A stretch of 64,000 nucleotides of DNA from UBA2784 sp964494625 (lineage in GTDB: Bacteria; Pseudomonadota; Alphaproteobacteria; Micropepsales; Micropepsaceae). The DNA is taken from the NCBI GenBank assembly GCA_964494625.1, contig CAZBRT010000002.1:620001-684000 (forward strand), written 5' to 3'. Below, piece after piece: positions 1 through 9,500 of the stretch; the first letter of the stretch is position 1, and every line of letters starts with the position of its first letter. Position numbers and translations under genes: made by a program. The notes under the pieces were generated by a model, which did not search any database, was not told the origin of the DNA, and saw only the letters and a list, made by a program, of their open reading frames with translations.

Positions 1-472
1 CTGCGGTTTCAGGCGCATAGGCCTCGGGCAGCAATTCGCCAAGGGCCGCTTCCGCACCAAAGAGATTGGTGATGTCGGCATCTTCGGCATTGGCGCGGGT
101 GCGCTCGGTCGTATTGGCGATATCCGCCTTGTCTTCGATCTTGATGTTGACGGTCAGGATGTCGCCGATGCGTGACGCACGCTGGTCCTTGAAGAAGCCG
201 CGCGCATCCGCCGCCCACAGCGAATTGGGCTGATAGGCCACAGGCTCGGCGCGTGGCGCGGGCGCCGGTGCGGGTTGCGGCTGGGGGCGCGCAACAGGAA
301 TGACCGATCCGGTTCCGTTGCCGGGCGCAGGCGTCATCATCGGCGCCACATTGCCGATGGGCGAGAGCGGCGGCACTTCGCCGATCTGCGAGAGGCGCGT
401 CGCCGCGCTGCAGGCCGAGAGGGCGACAAGCGCGCCGGTCAGCGCGAGGATACGCAAGGAGGAGATACGCAT
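1..472 (-). CDS. flgH: Flagellar L-ring protein FlgH (partial, C-terminus outside window)
   Basis: FlgH is the lipoprotein that forms the L-ring of the flagellar basal body in the outer membrane. About 157 N-terminal residues are visible; the family is usually about 230-250 long, so the C-terminal third lies beyond the left edge. Residues 1-21 form a lipoprotein signal peptide ending in the lipobox LSAC, with Cys21 as the predicted lipidated residue. A Pro/Ala-rich linker follows. Then comes the conserved NSLWAADARGFFKDQRA segment and a GDILTVNIKIEDKA stretch typical of FlgH. The gene starts 20 bp downstream of the flgA stop and is the last visible member of flgF-flgG-flgA-flgH. An AGGAGGAG-like stretch falls inside the start region, so the ATG at 472 is the sensible start. 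Confidence 0.93.
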   Translation of the reverse strand, partial: MRISSLRILALTGALVALSACSAATRLSQIGEVPPLSPIGNVAPMMTPAPGNGTGSVIPVARPQPQPAPAPAPRAEPVAYQPNSLWAADARGFFKDQRASRIGDILTVNIKIEDKADIANTTERTRANAEDADITNLFGAEAALGELLPEAYAPETA

Positions 473-491
473 GGACTGGCTCCGGCTCTGA

Positions 492-1214
492 TCAGTTGGC
501 ATTGGATGAAAGGACGGTGAAGTCGCTCGAAGACAGGATCGAGACGGCAACGCGTCCCGTGCCGGTCACGGCGGCGTCAATCGTGCGGTGGGACTGGACG
601 TTGACGACCTGGATCACATCGCCCAGCGCGCCGTTGGCCATGGCGCGACCGCGCGCGGAAAGCGAAATGCCGTCCGCCTCGAAAACGATGGTCACAAGGT
701 CACCCTTTTTCACGATCAAGGGACGCTGCACATCGCCCATGCGTACGGCATCGCCGGCACGCATGGCGCGGCGGGCGGCAAAGCCCTCAAGGGCTGCGGT
801 GTCCGTCACGAAGCTGCGCTGCACACGGCTGGCAGCCATGTCGCGGAAGGTCACATCTTCGGCGCGGATCACTTCGCCCATCGCGATGTCACGCGCGAGA
901 ACCGGCACCGAAACAAGCGCCTCGGCCTTGCCGTGCAGGGTGCGGCGCGTGCCGTCTTCCGCCGTGAAGTCGGCGCGGAAGCGGCCCGTTTCCGGCTCGT
1001 AAGCGGTGACCAGAATGGCGGGGTCTTCGGCGGCGCGGATGTTTCCGGCCAGTGTCACCTGAAGGCGCGCGGGCGCGCCTTCGGCTGCAAGAGCCTCTGC
1101 CACCGCGTCCTTGAATGCAGCAACAGACGCGGGCGCGGATGCCGCCATGGCCGATGTTCCGAAGAACATTGTCAGGCCGAAAGCAAGCGTGAAAAGGAAA
1201 CCACGGAGCAGCAT
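492..1214 (-). CDS. flgA: Flagellar basal body P-ring assembly chaperone FlgA
   Basis: FlgA is the periplasmic chaperone needed for FlgI polymerisation into the P-ring. The 240-residue product begins with a Sec signal peptide (residues 1 to about 24, ending AMA). A SAF domain covers roughly residues 100-165 (VPVLARDIAMGEVIRAEDV). The C-terminal domain has the family pattern IVKKGDLVTIVFEADGISL and a final beta segment including VVNVQSHRTIDAAV. Length is normal. The start lies 6 bp after the flgG stop and flgH begins 20 bp after its stop, so the three are translated from one message. Its target, flgI, is encoded in the same window at about 12 kb. Confidence 0.95.
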   Translation of the reverse strand: MLLRGFLFTLAFGLTMFFGTSAMAASAPASVAAFKDAVAEALAAEGAPARLQVTLAGNIRAAEDPAILVTAYEPETGRFRADFTAEDGTRRTLHGKAEALVSVPVLARDIAMGEVIRAEDVTFRDMAASRVQRSFVTDTAALEGFAARRAMRAGDAVRMGDVQRPLIVKKGDLVTIVFEADGISLSARGRAMANGALGDVIQVVNVQSHRTIDAAVTGTGRVAVSILSSSDFTVLSSNAN

Positions 1215-1219
1215 GGCGA

Positions 1220-2005
1220 TTACCTCAGCTTCGAGGTCATCGCCAGCATTTCGTCTGCTGTCGAGATGACCTTGGCGTTCATTTCATAGGCACGCTGGGC
1301 GGTGATGAGGCTCGTCATTTCCTGAACGGCATTGACGTTCGAGGTTTCGAGAAAGCCCTGCATGATCGTGCCGAAGCCCGTCGAGCCCGGCGTGCCGGTG
1401 TTGGGGGCGCCGGAAGCCGCGGACTCCAGGAACAGGTTGTTGCCGATGGCCTCAAGGCCGCCTTCGTTGAAGAAGATCGCCAGGTCCATCTGGCCAACCG
1501 TCTGCGGGCCCGTCTGGCCGGGCAGCATCACCTGCACCGATCCTTGCGGATTGATGATGACGTCGGTTGCTTCCTGCGGGATCGTGATCCCCGGCGCGAC
1601 CGTAAAGCCGTCGGCGGTCACGAGCTGGCCTTCCGGCGAGAGCGCAAAAGCGCCGGCGCGCGTATAACCTTCCTGGCCCGAGGGCAACGTCACACGGAAG
1701 TAACCGCGCCCCTGCACCGCCAGGTCATACGAATTTTCGGTGGACTGCAGATTGCCCTGGTCGGTGATGCGATAGACCGATCCTGTCTTCACGCCGACAC
1801 CGATCTGGATGCCCGACGGCACCACGGTGCCCGCGTCCGACGAGGCGGCGCCGACACGCTCGATGTTCTGATAAAGAAGATCCTGGAACTCGGCACGCTG
1901 GCGCTTGTAGCCGGTCGTGTTCATGTTCGCGAGGTTGTTGGAAATGACTTCCACGTTCAGCTGCTGGGCCAGCATGCCGGTGGACGCAATGCTCATCGCT
2001 CTCAT
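1220..2005 (-). CDS. flgG: Flagellar distal rod protein FlgG
   Basis: FlgG builds the distal rod of the flagellum. The 261-residue protein has the N-terminal flagellar basal body rod motif (ISNNLANMNTTGYKRQRAEF, about residues 21-41) and the C-terminal motif (residues 215-261, including TSNVNAVQEMTSLITAQRAY). These paired helices form the axial core. A central D1-like domain carries the LAVQGRGYFRV motif common to FlgE/F/G. No signal peptide is present, as expected for a type III substrate. It follows flgF by 42 bp and precedes flgA by 5 bp. The length is exactly typical. Confidence 0.97.
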   Translation of the reverse strand: MRAMSIASTGMLAQQLNVEVISNNLANMNTTGYKRQRAEFQDLLYQNIERVGAASSDAGTVVPSGIQIGVGVKTGSVYRITDQGNLQSTENSYDLAVQGRGYFRVTLPSGQEGYTRAGAFALSPEGQLVTADGFTVAPGITIPQEATDVIINPQGSVQVMLPGQTGPQTVGQMDLAIFFNEGGLEAIGNNLFLESAASGAPNTGTPGSTGFGTIMQGFLETSNVNAVQEMTSLITAQRAYEMNAKVISTADEMLAMTSKLR

Positions 2006-2047
2006 GGGACTGTTCCTTGTTCAGCGCGCGTAATGGTTCGTGATGGC

Positions 2048-2794
2048 TCAGGCCTTGACCTCGCCGAGCTTCTGGATCGCCCGGCGGATCATGTCCTCGT
2101 TGGTGGAAAGCAGTTCGCTCGACGATTGATAGGCGCGCATGACCTCGATCATCTGCGTCATCTCGACGATGGGTTCGACGTTGGATGCTTCCAGCATGCC
2201 CTGCATGATGGTCGCGCCGTCGGCGGGCGTTGTAGCCTGTTCGGTCGCATAGAGACCTGCGCCCGTCTTCTCCATGTCCTGCGGGTTTTCAAAGGTGACA
2301 AGGGCCACCTTGCCGCGTACGCCCAGTTCGGTCGAAACGGTGCCGTCCTCGGCGATCTTGATCGAGGTCTCCTCGGTCGAGAGCACGATGGGGTTGCCGC
2401 CGTCATCCAGAAGCGGGTTGCCGTCATTGGTGACGATCTGGCCTGCCGGGTCACGGCGGAAATGGCCGTCGCGCGTGTAGCGCTCGCCTTCCGGCGTGCC
2501 GATCACGAAGAAGCCCTCGCCCTTGATGGCAATGTCGAGCGGCGAGGTCGTCGTCTGAAGATGGCCTTCAATCAGATCGCGCACGACGCCATAGTCGCGC
2601 ACAAAGGTCAGGTCCTCGGTCGTGGTGTTGCCGGTTTCGTCAACCGACTCGACGGGAACAGTAAAGCTCTCGAACAGCACGCTCTCGCGCTTGAACGCGG
2701 TCGTGTTCATGTTGGCGAGATTGTTCGCGATGATGTCCATGGTCCGGCGCATCACCATCTGCTTTGACAGGCTGAGCAACAGCGCGTTGTCCAT
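2048..2794 (-). CDS. flgF: Flagellar proximal rod protein FlgF
   Basis: FlgF is a proximal rod subunit. The product (248 residues from the chosen ATG) has the N-terminal motif MDIIANNLANMNTTAFKRES and the C-terminal EASNVEPIVEMTQMIEVMRA, plus the LDIAIKGEGFFVI motif in the middle. A GTG eight codons upstream would also be open, but the ATG at 2794 is preceded by a good ribosome site (AAGGAAGAAG, about 5 bases away) and matches the family N-terminus. It is the first gene of the flgF-flgG-flgA-flgH operon, about 75 bp downstream of the start expected from the sigma-54 promoter at 2879-2893. Confidence 0.95.
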   Translation of the reverse strand: MDNALLLSLSKQMVMRRTMDIIANNLANMNTTAFKRESVLFESFTVPVESVDETGNTTTEDLTFVRDYGVVRDLIEGHLQTTTSPLDIAIKGEGFFVIGTPEGERYTRDGHFRRDPAGQIVTNDGNPLLDDGGNPIVLSTEETSIKIAEDGTVSTELGVRGKVALVTFENPQDMEKTGAGLYATEQATTPADGATIMQGMLEASNVEPIVEMTQMIEVMRAYQSSSELLSTNEDMIRRAIQKLGEVKA

Positions 2795-2878
2795 CGGTCT
2801 TCTTCCTTCGTCGTCCACCGGCGCCCGGCATTAAGGGCTTGGCAAGGTTTGGGCGTTCTTGCCCCGCTCAATGCGAGC

Positions 2879-2893
2879 GCAAGCCTCGTGCCA
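2879..2893 (-). promoter_or_regulatory. Sigma-54 (-24/-12) promoter of flgF-flgG-flgA-flgH
   Basis: On the minus strand the sequence reads TGGCACGAGGCTTGC, matching the RpoN consensus TGGCACG-N4-TTGC at every fixed base. The invariant GG and GC are separated by the required 10 bases. Transcription would start near 2868, about 75 bp before the flgF start codon. Sigma-54 control of rod and ring genes is established for Caulobacter-type flagellar cascades, where FlbD is the activator. No FlbD site was identified. Confidence 0.85.
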
Positions 2894-2999
2894 TCCGGAA
2901 AACCCGCAGAAAGCGCCGGTTTTGGCCCTGAGGCTTGTGGACGGTCGGGCGTCATGCGGCAGAGGCGGCCCGGCAATTCCTGCCGCATGGGCGGTTTCT

Positions 3000-3014
3000 T
3001 CAACCGGTTTTTAA
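3000..3014. promoter_or_regulatory. CtrA-type box upstream of fliL-fliM
   Basis: The sequence TCAA-CCGGTTT-TTAA (followed by CC) matches the CtrA consensus TTAA-N7-TTAA with one mismatch and correct 7-base spacing. It lies about 90 bp upstream of the fliL start. In Caulobacter fliL-fliM is a class II flagellar operon directly controlled by CtrA, which fits. The divergent flgF promoter is about 110 bp away on the other side. The 309 bp between flgF and fliL holds only this site and the sigma-54 promoter. Confidence 0.55.
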
Positions 3015-3103
3015 CCAGACCAGCAGAGCATGGCGTCGTGGTGCAGCAAGGCAGCAATCCGTCCCGCAGAACGCGTGACGCTGCCATCATGGGGGCACAA
3101 GCG

Positions 3104-3634
3104 ATGGCGAAAGCCAAAGAAGACAAGGCGCCGAAGGCTGCCGATGAAGAGACAAAGCCCGAAGGCGACGCGCCGGCCGCACCGCCGAAGCGCAGCCTGA
3201 AGAAGCTTCTCCTCTTTGTTGTGGCGCCTGCCGTCCTTCTCCTGGGTGGTGCAGGTGCCTATTTCTTCCTGTTCGCGGGCGGCGAGGAAGAAGGTGCGGC
3301 TGCGGAAGAGATGGTGGCGGAAGCGCCGCCCGTATTTTTCGACTTGCCGGAAATGCTCGTCAATCTGGCCGGCAGCACGGACGCCAAGCCCGTGTTCCTC
3401 AAGCTTGCCGTCGCGCTTGAACTTGCCAGTGCCGAGGAAGTGCCGGCGATCGAGCCGGTGCTGCCGCGCGTGCTCGACAATTTCCAGACCTTCCTGCGCG
3501 AGTTGCGCATCGAAGACCTTTCAGGATCGGCGGGGATGTTCCGCCTGAAGGAAGAGCTTCTGCGCCGCGTCAATCTGGCCGTCGCACCCGCTGAAGTGCG
3601 TGACGTGCTCTTCAAGCAGATGCTGATCCAGTAA
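3104..3634 (+). CDS. fliL: Flagellar basal body-associated protein FliL
   Basis: FliL is a single-pass inner-membrane protein that surrounds the stator and supports motor torque. The 176-residue product has a charged Lys/Ala/Glu cytoplasmic N-terminus, one transmembrane helix (about residues 34-56), an acidic linker and a periplasmic stomatin-like domain. That domain contains FFDLPEMLVNLAG and the terminal APAEVRDVLFKQMLIQ motif seen in the family. The open frame extends upstream to 2849, but the upstream part is not FliL-like. The ATG at 3104 has GGGGG about 8 bases ahead; an ATG at 3089 is the alternative. fliM starts 27 bp downstream in the same operon. Confidence 0.92.
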   Translation: MAKAKEDKAPKAADEETKPEGDAPAAPPKRSLKKLLLFVVAPAVLLLGGAGAYFFLFAGGEEEGAAAEEMVAEAPPVFFDLPEMLVNLAGSTDAKPVFLKLAVALELASAEEVPAIEPVLPRVLDNFQTFLRELRIEDLSGSAGMFRLKEELLRRVNLAVAPAEVRDVLFKQMLIQ

Positions 3635-3661
3635 CGGCGCGCGCGCCCAAAGGTTGCAACC

Positions 3662-4771
3662 ATGGCTGATATGAACGGAACAGATGCTTCCCCTGCCGGC
3701 GCGGACGATGCTGCCGCCGCCGATGACTGGGAAGCGATGCTGAAGAAGGACGGCGAGGCCGGTGCGGGCGATCCCGAAGCGGCGGTTGCCGGCGCCAGCG
3801 AACGCGTGCTCAACCAGGACGAAATCGACAGCCTGCTCGGCTTCGACATGGCGTCGGATGGGGGCGGCGAGAAGAGCGGCATCCGCTCGATCATCAACTC
3901 CACGCTCGTCTCCTACGAGCGCCTGCCGATGCTGGAAATCGTCTTTGACCGCCTGGTGCGGCTGATGACGACCTCCTTGCGCAATTTCACCAGCGACAAT
4001 GTCGAGGTGAGCCTCGACAACATGTCGTCGATCCGCTTCGGCGACTATCTCAACTCCATTCCGCTGCCCGCCATCCTTTCCGTCTTCCGGGCACAGGAGC
4101 TGGACAATTTCGGCCTCATCACGGTTGATTCCAACCTGATCTATTCCATCGTCGATGTGCTTCTGGGCGGACGCCGCGGCACGGCCGCCATGCGCATTGA
4201 AGGCCGTCCCTACACGACCATCGAGCGCACGCTGGTGCAGCGCATGATCGAAGTCGTGCTGGCCGACATGCGCACCGCCTTTGAACCTCTGGCCCCCGTG
4301 GGCTTTACGCTGGACCGGCTGGAAACCAATCCGCGCTTTGCCGCCATCGCGCGGCCGGCCAATGCCGCCATCCTCATCAAGCTGCGCATCGACATGGAAG
4401 ACCGTGGCGGGCGGCTTGAGCTGATGCTGCCCTATGCGACGCTGGAGCCCATCCGCAAACTCCTGCTCCAGCAATTCATGGGCGAGAAATTCGGCCGCGA
4501 TTCGATCTGGGAATGCCATCTCGCAACCGAACTCTGGTCCACGCATATCGACCTTGATGCCGTGCTCGACGAACAGGTCATGCCCTTGTCGAAGGTCATG
4601 GACTTCAAGGTCGGCCAGACGCTGATGCTGAACACCGGCCCGGATGCCGCCATCGAACTGCGCTCGGGCGGCGTGCCGCTCCTGCGCGGGCGCATGGGGC
4701 GGGTCGGCCACCATGTTGCCGTGCGGGTGGACGGAAAAGTCCGCCGTTCCACCAATATTGAACTGAGCTGA
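3662..4771 (+). CDS. fliM: Flagellar motor switch protein FliM
   Basis: FliM is the C-ring switch protein that binds phospho-CheY and transmits it to FliG/FliN. The 369-residue product has an acidic N-terminal tail of about 48 residues, then the CheY-P docking motif LNQDEIDSLLG (residues 50-60). The CheC-like middle domain (about 85-270) and a C-terminal SpoA/FliN-like domain (about 290-365, with GQTLMLNTGPDAAIELRSGG) follow. The tail before the CheY motif is longer than in enterics, where the motif sits near residue 1; this extension is common in alphaproteobacteria. It lies between fliL and a DUF6468 gene with short gaps. Confidence 0.97.
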   Translation: MADMNGTDASPAGADDAAAADDWEAMLKKDGEAGAGDPEAAVAGASERVLNQDEIDSLLGFDMASDGGGEKSGIRSIINSTLVSYERLPMLEIVFDRLVRLMTTSLRNFTSDNVEVSLDNMSSIRFGDYLNSIPLPAILSVFRAQELDNFGLITVDSNLIYSIVDVLLGGRRGTAAMRIEGRPYTTIERTLVQRMIEVVLADMRTAFEPLAPVGFTLDRLETNPRFAAIARPANAAILIKLRIDMEDRGGRLELMLPYATLEPIRKLLLQQFMGEKFGRDSIWECHLATELWSTHIDLDAVLDEQVMPLSKVMDFKVGQTLMLNTGPDAAIELRSGGVPLLRGRMGRVGHHVAVRVDGKVRRSTNIELS

Positions 4772-4785
4772 AAAGGCACCATGCC

Positions 4786-5202
4786 ATGACCATCGCCCTC
4801 CTGATCGACATCGTTGTTGCGGGTCTCCTGATCGCAACCACATGCGCGTGCGTGAGCATCAGCCGCAAGCTTGGCGCCCTGCGCGCGGGCGAAGGCGCGC
4901 TCAAGGAACTGGTGGCCGCCCTTGCCGCCACTTCACAGCGGGCGGAACTCGCGCTGAGCAATCTCAAGCAGGCTGCCGAACATGCAGGCGCACAGCTTTC
5001 GGGCGAAGCAGCCCGGGCGCGCGCGCTGACCGGCGAACTCTCGCTGATGATCGAGACAGCGGATGCCCTGGCCAACCGGCTTGCCCAGCGTCGCGCGAAT
5101 GATGCGGGTGACGCCCCGCGTGCGAAGGCTGCGCCCGCGCATTCCGCTTCTGCGCCTGCGATGCCCAATCCCATTGCCGCCGCGTTGCGCGGCGCACGCT
5201 GA
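4786..5202 (+). CDS. DUF6468-type membrane protein of the flagellar operon
   Basis: This 138-residue protein has one N-terminal membrane helix (about residues 3-25). A mainly helical, probably coiled-coil cytoplasmic part follows (about 30-110: ALKELVAALAATSQRAELAL and TGELSLMIETADALANRLAQ), then an Ala/Pro-rich tail. It resembles proteins annotated DUF6468 that occur between fliM and a MotE-like gene in alphaproteobacteria; that family name is from memory. It starts 15 bp after fliM and ends 13 bp before the MotE-like gene, so it is cotranscribed with motor genes. The function is unknown; a role in motor or stator assembly is an inference from position. Confidence 0.75.
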   Translation: MTIALLIDIVVAGLLIATTCACVSISRKLGALRAGEGALKELVAALAATSQRAELALSNLKQAAEHAGAQLSGEAARARALTGELSLMIETADALANRLAQRRANDAGDAPRAKAAPAHSASAPAMPNPIAAALRGAR

Positions 5203-5215
5203 GAGCAGGACAATC

Positions 5216-6481
5216 ATGGCCATGCCACGCATCCGGCTTCTGCCCGCAACCGCAACGGCGCTCGTCGCCGTGCTCGTCCTCAAGTCCGCCGACATGGTCT
5301 TCGGGTTGAGCGCGATGGCGGGACTTTCCACGGCCCTGGCAGCGGCTGAACCTGAGACGCAACCTGAGGCGCAACCAGATTCCCACGCGGCTGCATCCGG
5401 TGAGCCTGAAGACATCGTGCCCATGGCCGATCCAGCGTCGATGAGTGCATCGGAAATCCAGGTGCTGCAGAGCCTTGCGCAACGCCGGAGTGAACTGGAC
5501 GCGCGCGCGCGCGAACTCGACATGCAGGCAAGGCTGATCGAAGCCGCCGAATCCCGCGTCGATGCGCGCGTGGCGGAACTGAAAACGATCGAGGCGCGCA
5601 TCAATGCAATGCTGGGCGCACGCGACGAGGAAGCCGAGAAGCAGATCCTTGCGCTCGTCAAGGTCTATGAGACGATGAAGCCCAAGGAAGCAGCGCGTAT
5701 CTTCGAGACACTGGATGAGACCGTGCTTCTCGACGTGGCGACCCGCATGAAGCCCGCCAAGCTCGCGCCGATTCTGGCCGCGATGAAACCGGAAACTGCG
5801 GAAGCGCTTACCGTCAAACTCGCCCGCCGCCTCGACATGCCGGAAATGGCGATGCTGGAGGACACCGCACCTGCGCCAGCAGCTGCGGAAGCAGCACCTG
5901 AAACCACACCGCCTGCAAGCGAAACGCCGATCGGCGAAACCGGCCCGCTTGATGGTGCACCCGATGATGGGGCGGCCGCTGAAGCTGCAACGGAAGAACC
6001 AGCAGGTCCGGTCATCGACATCAGTCCGGCACCGATTGCCGAGATTGCGCCCGAGATTGCGCCCGAGATTGCACCGACAGAGGCGACGCCTGCAGAGGCG
6101 GCGCCAACAGAGACGGCAACGGAGACACCCCTTGTTGACCAGCCGGTGCCGCCGCCTGTTGCTGAACCGCAGTCCGAGGCGCAGCCGGAAACGGAACCTG
6201 CCGCGACGCCTTCAGACGGGGCGCCCGCAGACGCAACGCCTGCAGATGGGGAGCCTGCAGACAATGCCGCGCTCGACATTCCCGGCCTTCCCCTTGATGC
6301 CGAGCCCCTGACGGTGCGCACGCCTGAGCCGGTTGCCGGGGCCGGGGCCGGGGCCGATGAGGCAGCGCCGTCAACTTCCCCGGAGCCGACACCGACGGCA
6401 ACACGCGGCCCGACCGGCCTTCTGCCGCCTGCGCCGCCAGCCAGCGAAACCACAGCCGGATCAACGCCTCCGGCGGGCTGA
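5216..6481 (+). CDS. MotE-like stator chaperone with long Pro/Ala/Glu tail
   Basis: MotE-type proteins assist MotB/MotC-related stator function in alphaproteobacteria. The 421-residue product has an N-terminal hydrophobic segment (about residues 8-30) as signal or anchor. A coiled coil follows at about 80-135 (ELDARARELDMQARLIEAAE), then an MgtE-N-like helical domain at about 140-205 (YETMKPKEAARIFETLDETV, ILAAMKPETAEALTVKLARR). The remaining ~210 residues are low-complexity Ala/Pro/Glu/Thr with PEIA repeats. The open frame begins earlier (5063), but the ATG at 5216, after GAGAGCAGGA, gives the signal-like N-terminus and avoids overlap with the DUF6468 gene. The tail makes it about twice the usual size. 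Confidence 0.8.
   Translation: MAMPRIRLLPATATALVAVLVLKSADMVFGLSAMAGLSTALAAAEPETQPEAQPDSHAAASGEPEDIVPMADPASMSASEIQVLQSLAQRRSELDARARELDMQARLIEAAESRVDARVAELKTIEARINAMLGARDEEAEKQILALVKVYETMKPKEAARIFETLDETVLLDVATRMKPAKLAPILAAMKPETAEALTVKLARRLDMPEMAMLEDTAPAPAAAEAAPETTPPASETPIGETGPLDGAPDDGAAAEAATEEPAGPVIDISPAPIAEIAPEIAPEIAPTEATPAEAAPTETATETPLVDQPVPPPVAEPQSEAQPETEPAATPSDGAPADATPADGEPADNAALDIPGLPLDAEPLTVRTPEPVAGAGAGADEAAPSTSPEPTPTATRGPTGLLPPAPPASETTAGSTPPAG
6041..6076 (+). repeat. Threefold 12-bp tandem repeat inside the motE-like gene
   Basis: GAGATTGCGCCC occurs three times in tandem (the last copy with one change), encoding EIAP repeats in the low-complexity tail. It is in frame, so copy-number change would alter tail length without disrupting the reading frame. 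Confidence 0.85.
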
Positions 6482-6504
6482 AGGTGGTCGGCAACGGGGC
6501 TTGC

Positions 6505-6519
6505 TTAAGCAAAGGTTAA
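6505..6519. promoter_or_regulatory. Perfect CtrA box upstream of the TPR protein gene
   Basis: TTAA-GCAAAGG-TTAA matches the CtrA consensus TTAA-N7-TTAA exactly and is followed by CC, as in many Caulobacter sites. It lies in the 97-bp gap between the motE-like gene and the large TPR gene, about 60 bp before the chosen start. This suggests an independent, cell-cycle-timed promoter for the TPR gene. Confidence 0.7.
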
Positions 6520-6578
6520 CCCATGCCGCCTAGGGTCATGCGTTGAAGCAAATTCCGTCGGCGAGGCGGCGATCTTTC

Positions 6579-9500
6579 ATGGGTGAAAAGCGACAAATGC
6601 AAATGCCGGAAGGGACCGCGCGCGCGCGGGCCTTGCGGCATTGGCGTGCGCTCGCGCTGCCCGCGCTCCTCCCGCTCCTCTTGGCAACCGTGTCGCTGGT
6701 GCCGGCACAGTCGGCATTGGCCGAAGCGACCGCGATGCTGGCCGATGGCTATGCGCGCGTGACGCTTGATCTGCCGCGCGCCGCCCGTTTCAACGCGAGT
6801 GTCGCCAATGGCGTGCTCGTCGTGCGGTTTGACCGCGCTATCGCCCTTGATCCCGCAGCCCTTGCCCGCGCGATGCCCGACTATGTTTCCGTCGCGCGGC
6901 TGGATGATGGCGGCCGCACGCTGCGCGTTGCCCTCAAACGCAGCTGGCGCATCCACACCAGCCGCAATGCCGACGCGCTGGCGATTGATCTTGTGACCCA
7001 GGAATTTGCGGGCGACCCGCCCGACATTTCCCCTACCGAGGCCGAGCTTGCCGCCGCAGCAGCAGAAGCTGCCGAGGCCATCGAGGCGGAAACGCCGGTC
7101 GATCCATCGACTTTGCCGCCATTGGGTGTGCCGGTCCGCATCGGTGAACATGCCGACTATACGCGCATCGTCTTCGATTGGCCGGAAGAGGTTGATTATG
7201 CGCTGGCGCTGGACGAAGGCGCGCTGACGATCACTTTCGACCGCGCCGCCGAATTGTCGGCAGGACGTTTCCTTTCCGCGCCGCCGCATTTTGTACGCGA
7301 AGTGTCCGCCGGCAATGAAAGCGGGCAGCTTGTGGTGCGCATGGTGGTTGACCCCTCCTCGCCGATCCACCATTTCCGCGATGGCCCCAAGGTCGCACTC
7401 GACATCCGCAGTCCCCGCACAGATAGCGAGGGCGGCATTGTTCCCGTGTCTGCTCCTGCAGCGGCTGAAAGCGGCGCAACTGCCGAGGCGGCTCCCGAGG
7501 GTGCCCCACCAGCTGAGCTCTCGCCTGACGAACCTGCGGAGGCAGCACCGGCGCATCACGAAGAAGCGGCTGCCGAGACGCCGCCCCCTGCTGAAGCGCC
7601 CGCGACAGCCGAAGCTGGCGAAACCGTTGCAGCGCCGACAGGAGCCGCGGCACATGCAGCGGCTGAACCAGCGGCACCTGAAACAACAGAAGCAGAAGTC
7701 CCGCCGCAAGGCACAGATGCCGCGGCACATGCGGAAACACCTGCCGCTCCCATTGCCGACGCGGTCGCAGCGGCAGCCATCGGCGCAGCGCCCCATGCAG
7801 CAACCGATGGCGCAGCGCTGGAACACGCAGCATCCCCCCAGTCACTGGAGTTCCGGGCAGAAGTCATCGGCGACGGGTTGCGCATGGAGTTCCCGTTTGC
7901 AGTCGCGACGCCGGCTGCGCTTTTCCAGCGGGGACGCACCTTCTTTGCCGTCTTTGACGGCGACGCACCGTTTGCCGTTGAATCGCTGCCGCAGCGCTTT
8001 TTCGACTATGTGACCGAAGCAAGCCGCACGCGCGAAGGCGACAACACGGTCATCCGCCTGCGACTGGCCGCCCAGCCTTTGGCAACCGTGTCGCTTGAAG
8101 GCATGACATGGGTGCTGACGCTCGGGCCTTCGATCATGGAAACACCGCTGCCGGTGCGCCTCTTGCGCGAGGCACGCACGGTCGGCCCCAGCCGCGTGCG
8201 GGCTTCACTTGCAGGTGCTTCACGCGTTGTCAGCTTTGCCGACAGCGATGCAGGCGATCTTCTTCACGTCGTTACAGCGACGGGCAAAGTGCAGGGCCTC
8301 ATCGCGCAGCGCGACTTTGTGGAGTTCACGGCACTTGAGACCGCGCAAGGTCTGGTCGTGCGTCCGCTTGCCGATGATCTTTCGGTCAGTGTCGAGGGTT
8401 CCGAAGTCCTGATCGAAAGCGGCGCAGGCCTCTCGCTTTCGGCCGGAACCGTTTCGCAATATGCGCCCGAGCGCAAACCGCTGGGCGATACGCTGCGGCC
8501 TGCCTTCATGGACTTTGCCGCCTGGCGCGTTCCCGCGACCGCATTCCCGCGTGAGCATGCGCGGCTCATCAACGCGATCGGCGACGACGCTGGCGGACCG
8601 TCGGCCGCGCGGCTGCGGCTGGCGCAGTTCTATCTCGCCCATGGTCTTGCGCCGGAAGCCCTCGGCATTCTGAAAATCCTGGTTGCGGACGATGAGCGGG
8701 CAAGCCTTGACCCGTCATTCCTGACCGCGCGCGCTGTCGGCCATTATCTCGCGCGCGAATTTGCGGCAGCCCGCGAAGACCTTGCGACGCGCGCACTGGA
8801 TTCCGATCCCAATGCCCAATTGATGCGCGGGCTGGTTGCCGTCGCGCTTGAAGATTGGCCGGCGGCCCGTGCTGCATTTGCGTTGGGTGAAGAGTGGGTT
8901 GGCCGCTATCCCGCCGACTGGCAGGCACGCTTCCGGCTGGCGAATGCAGCGACCGGCCTTGCCGTGAACGATCTTGGCCTTGCCGAGCGCGCGCTTGGTG
9001 CGATGCCCGCAGAGGGCATTGAACATCATCAGGCGCTGGAGGCGAAACTCCTCAAGGGTGAACTTCTCAGCCGGCTCGACCGCACTGAAGCGGCGATGGA
9101 GCTTTTCACCGAAGTTGCCGAGGGCGGCTATCGCCCGCTGGCGGCGCGTGCCGACTTTGCCATCATCATGCTGAAGTCACGCACGGGTGTACTGGCGGCG
9201 AAGGATGCCATCCGCGAGCTTGAGCGGCTGAGCTGGCGCTGGCGCGGTGACCGGCTGGAGTTGCAGGTGCTCAAGGCGCTGGCCGACCTCCAGATCGCCA
9301 GCGGCGATTACCGCAACGGCCTGCTCACCATGCGGGCCGCTGTCCTTGGATTTCCCAATGATCCTTTGGCAAGGCATGTGCGCGAGGACATGGCGCGCGC
9401 CTTTGAGGATCTCTTCCTCAATGGCAAGGCCGATGCGCTGCCGCCCGTGCAGGCGGTCGGCCTCTATTACGATTTCAAGGAACTCACGCCCATCGGGCGG

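Noticed and set aside
2840..2854. TGGCAAG...GGGC on the plus strand, sigma-54-like, upstream of fliL
   Set aside because: GG and GC spacing is right, but the -12 element reads GGGC instead of TTGC and it lies about 240 bp before fliL; the minus-strand site at 2879 is far better.
3032..3045. TGGCGTCGTGGTGC upstream of fliL
   Set aside because: GG to GC spacing is 9, not 10, which sigma-54 promoters do not tolerate.
6041..6076. Short tandem repeat as a possible CRISPR or phase-variable element
   Set aside because: Units are 12 bp with no spacers and stay in frame, so they are part of a low-complexity protein tail.
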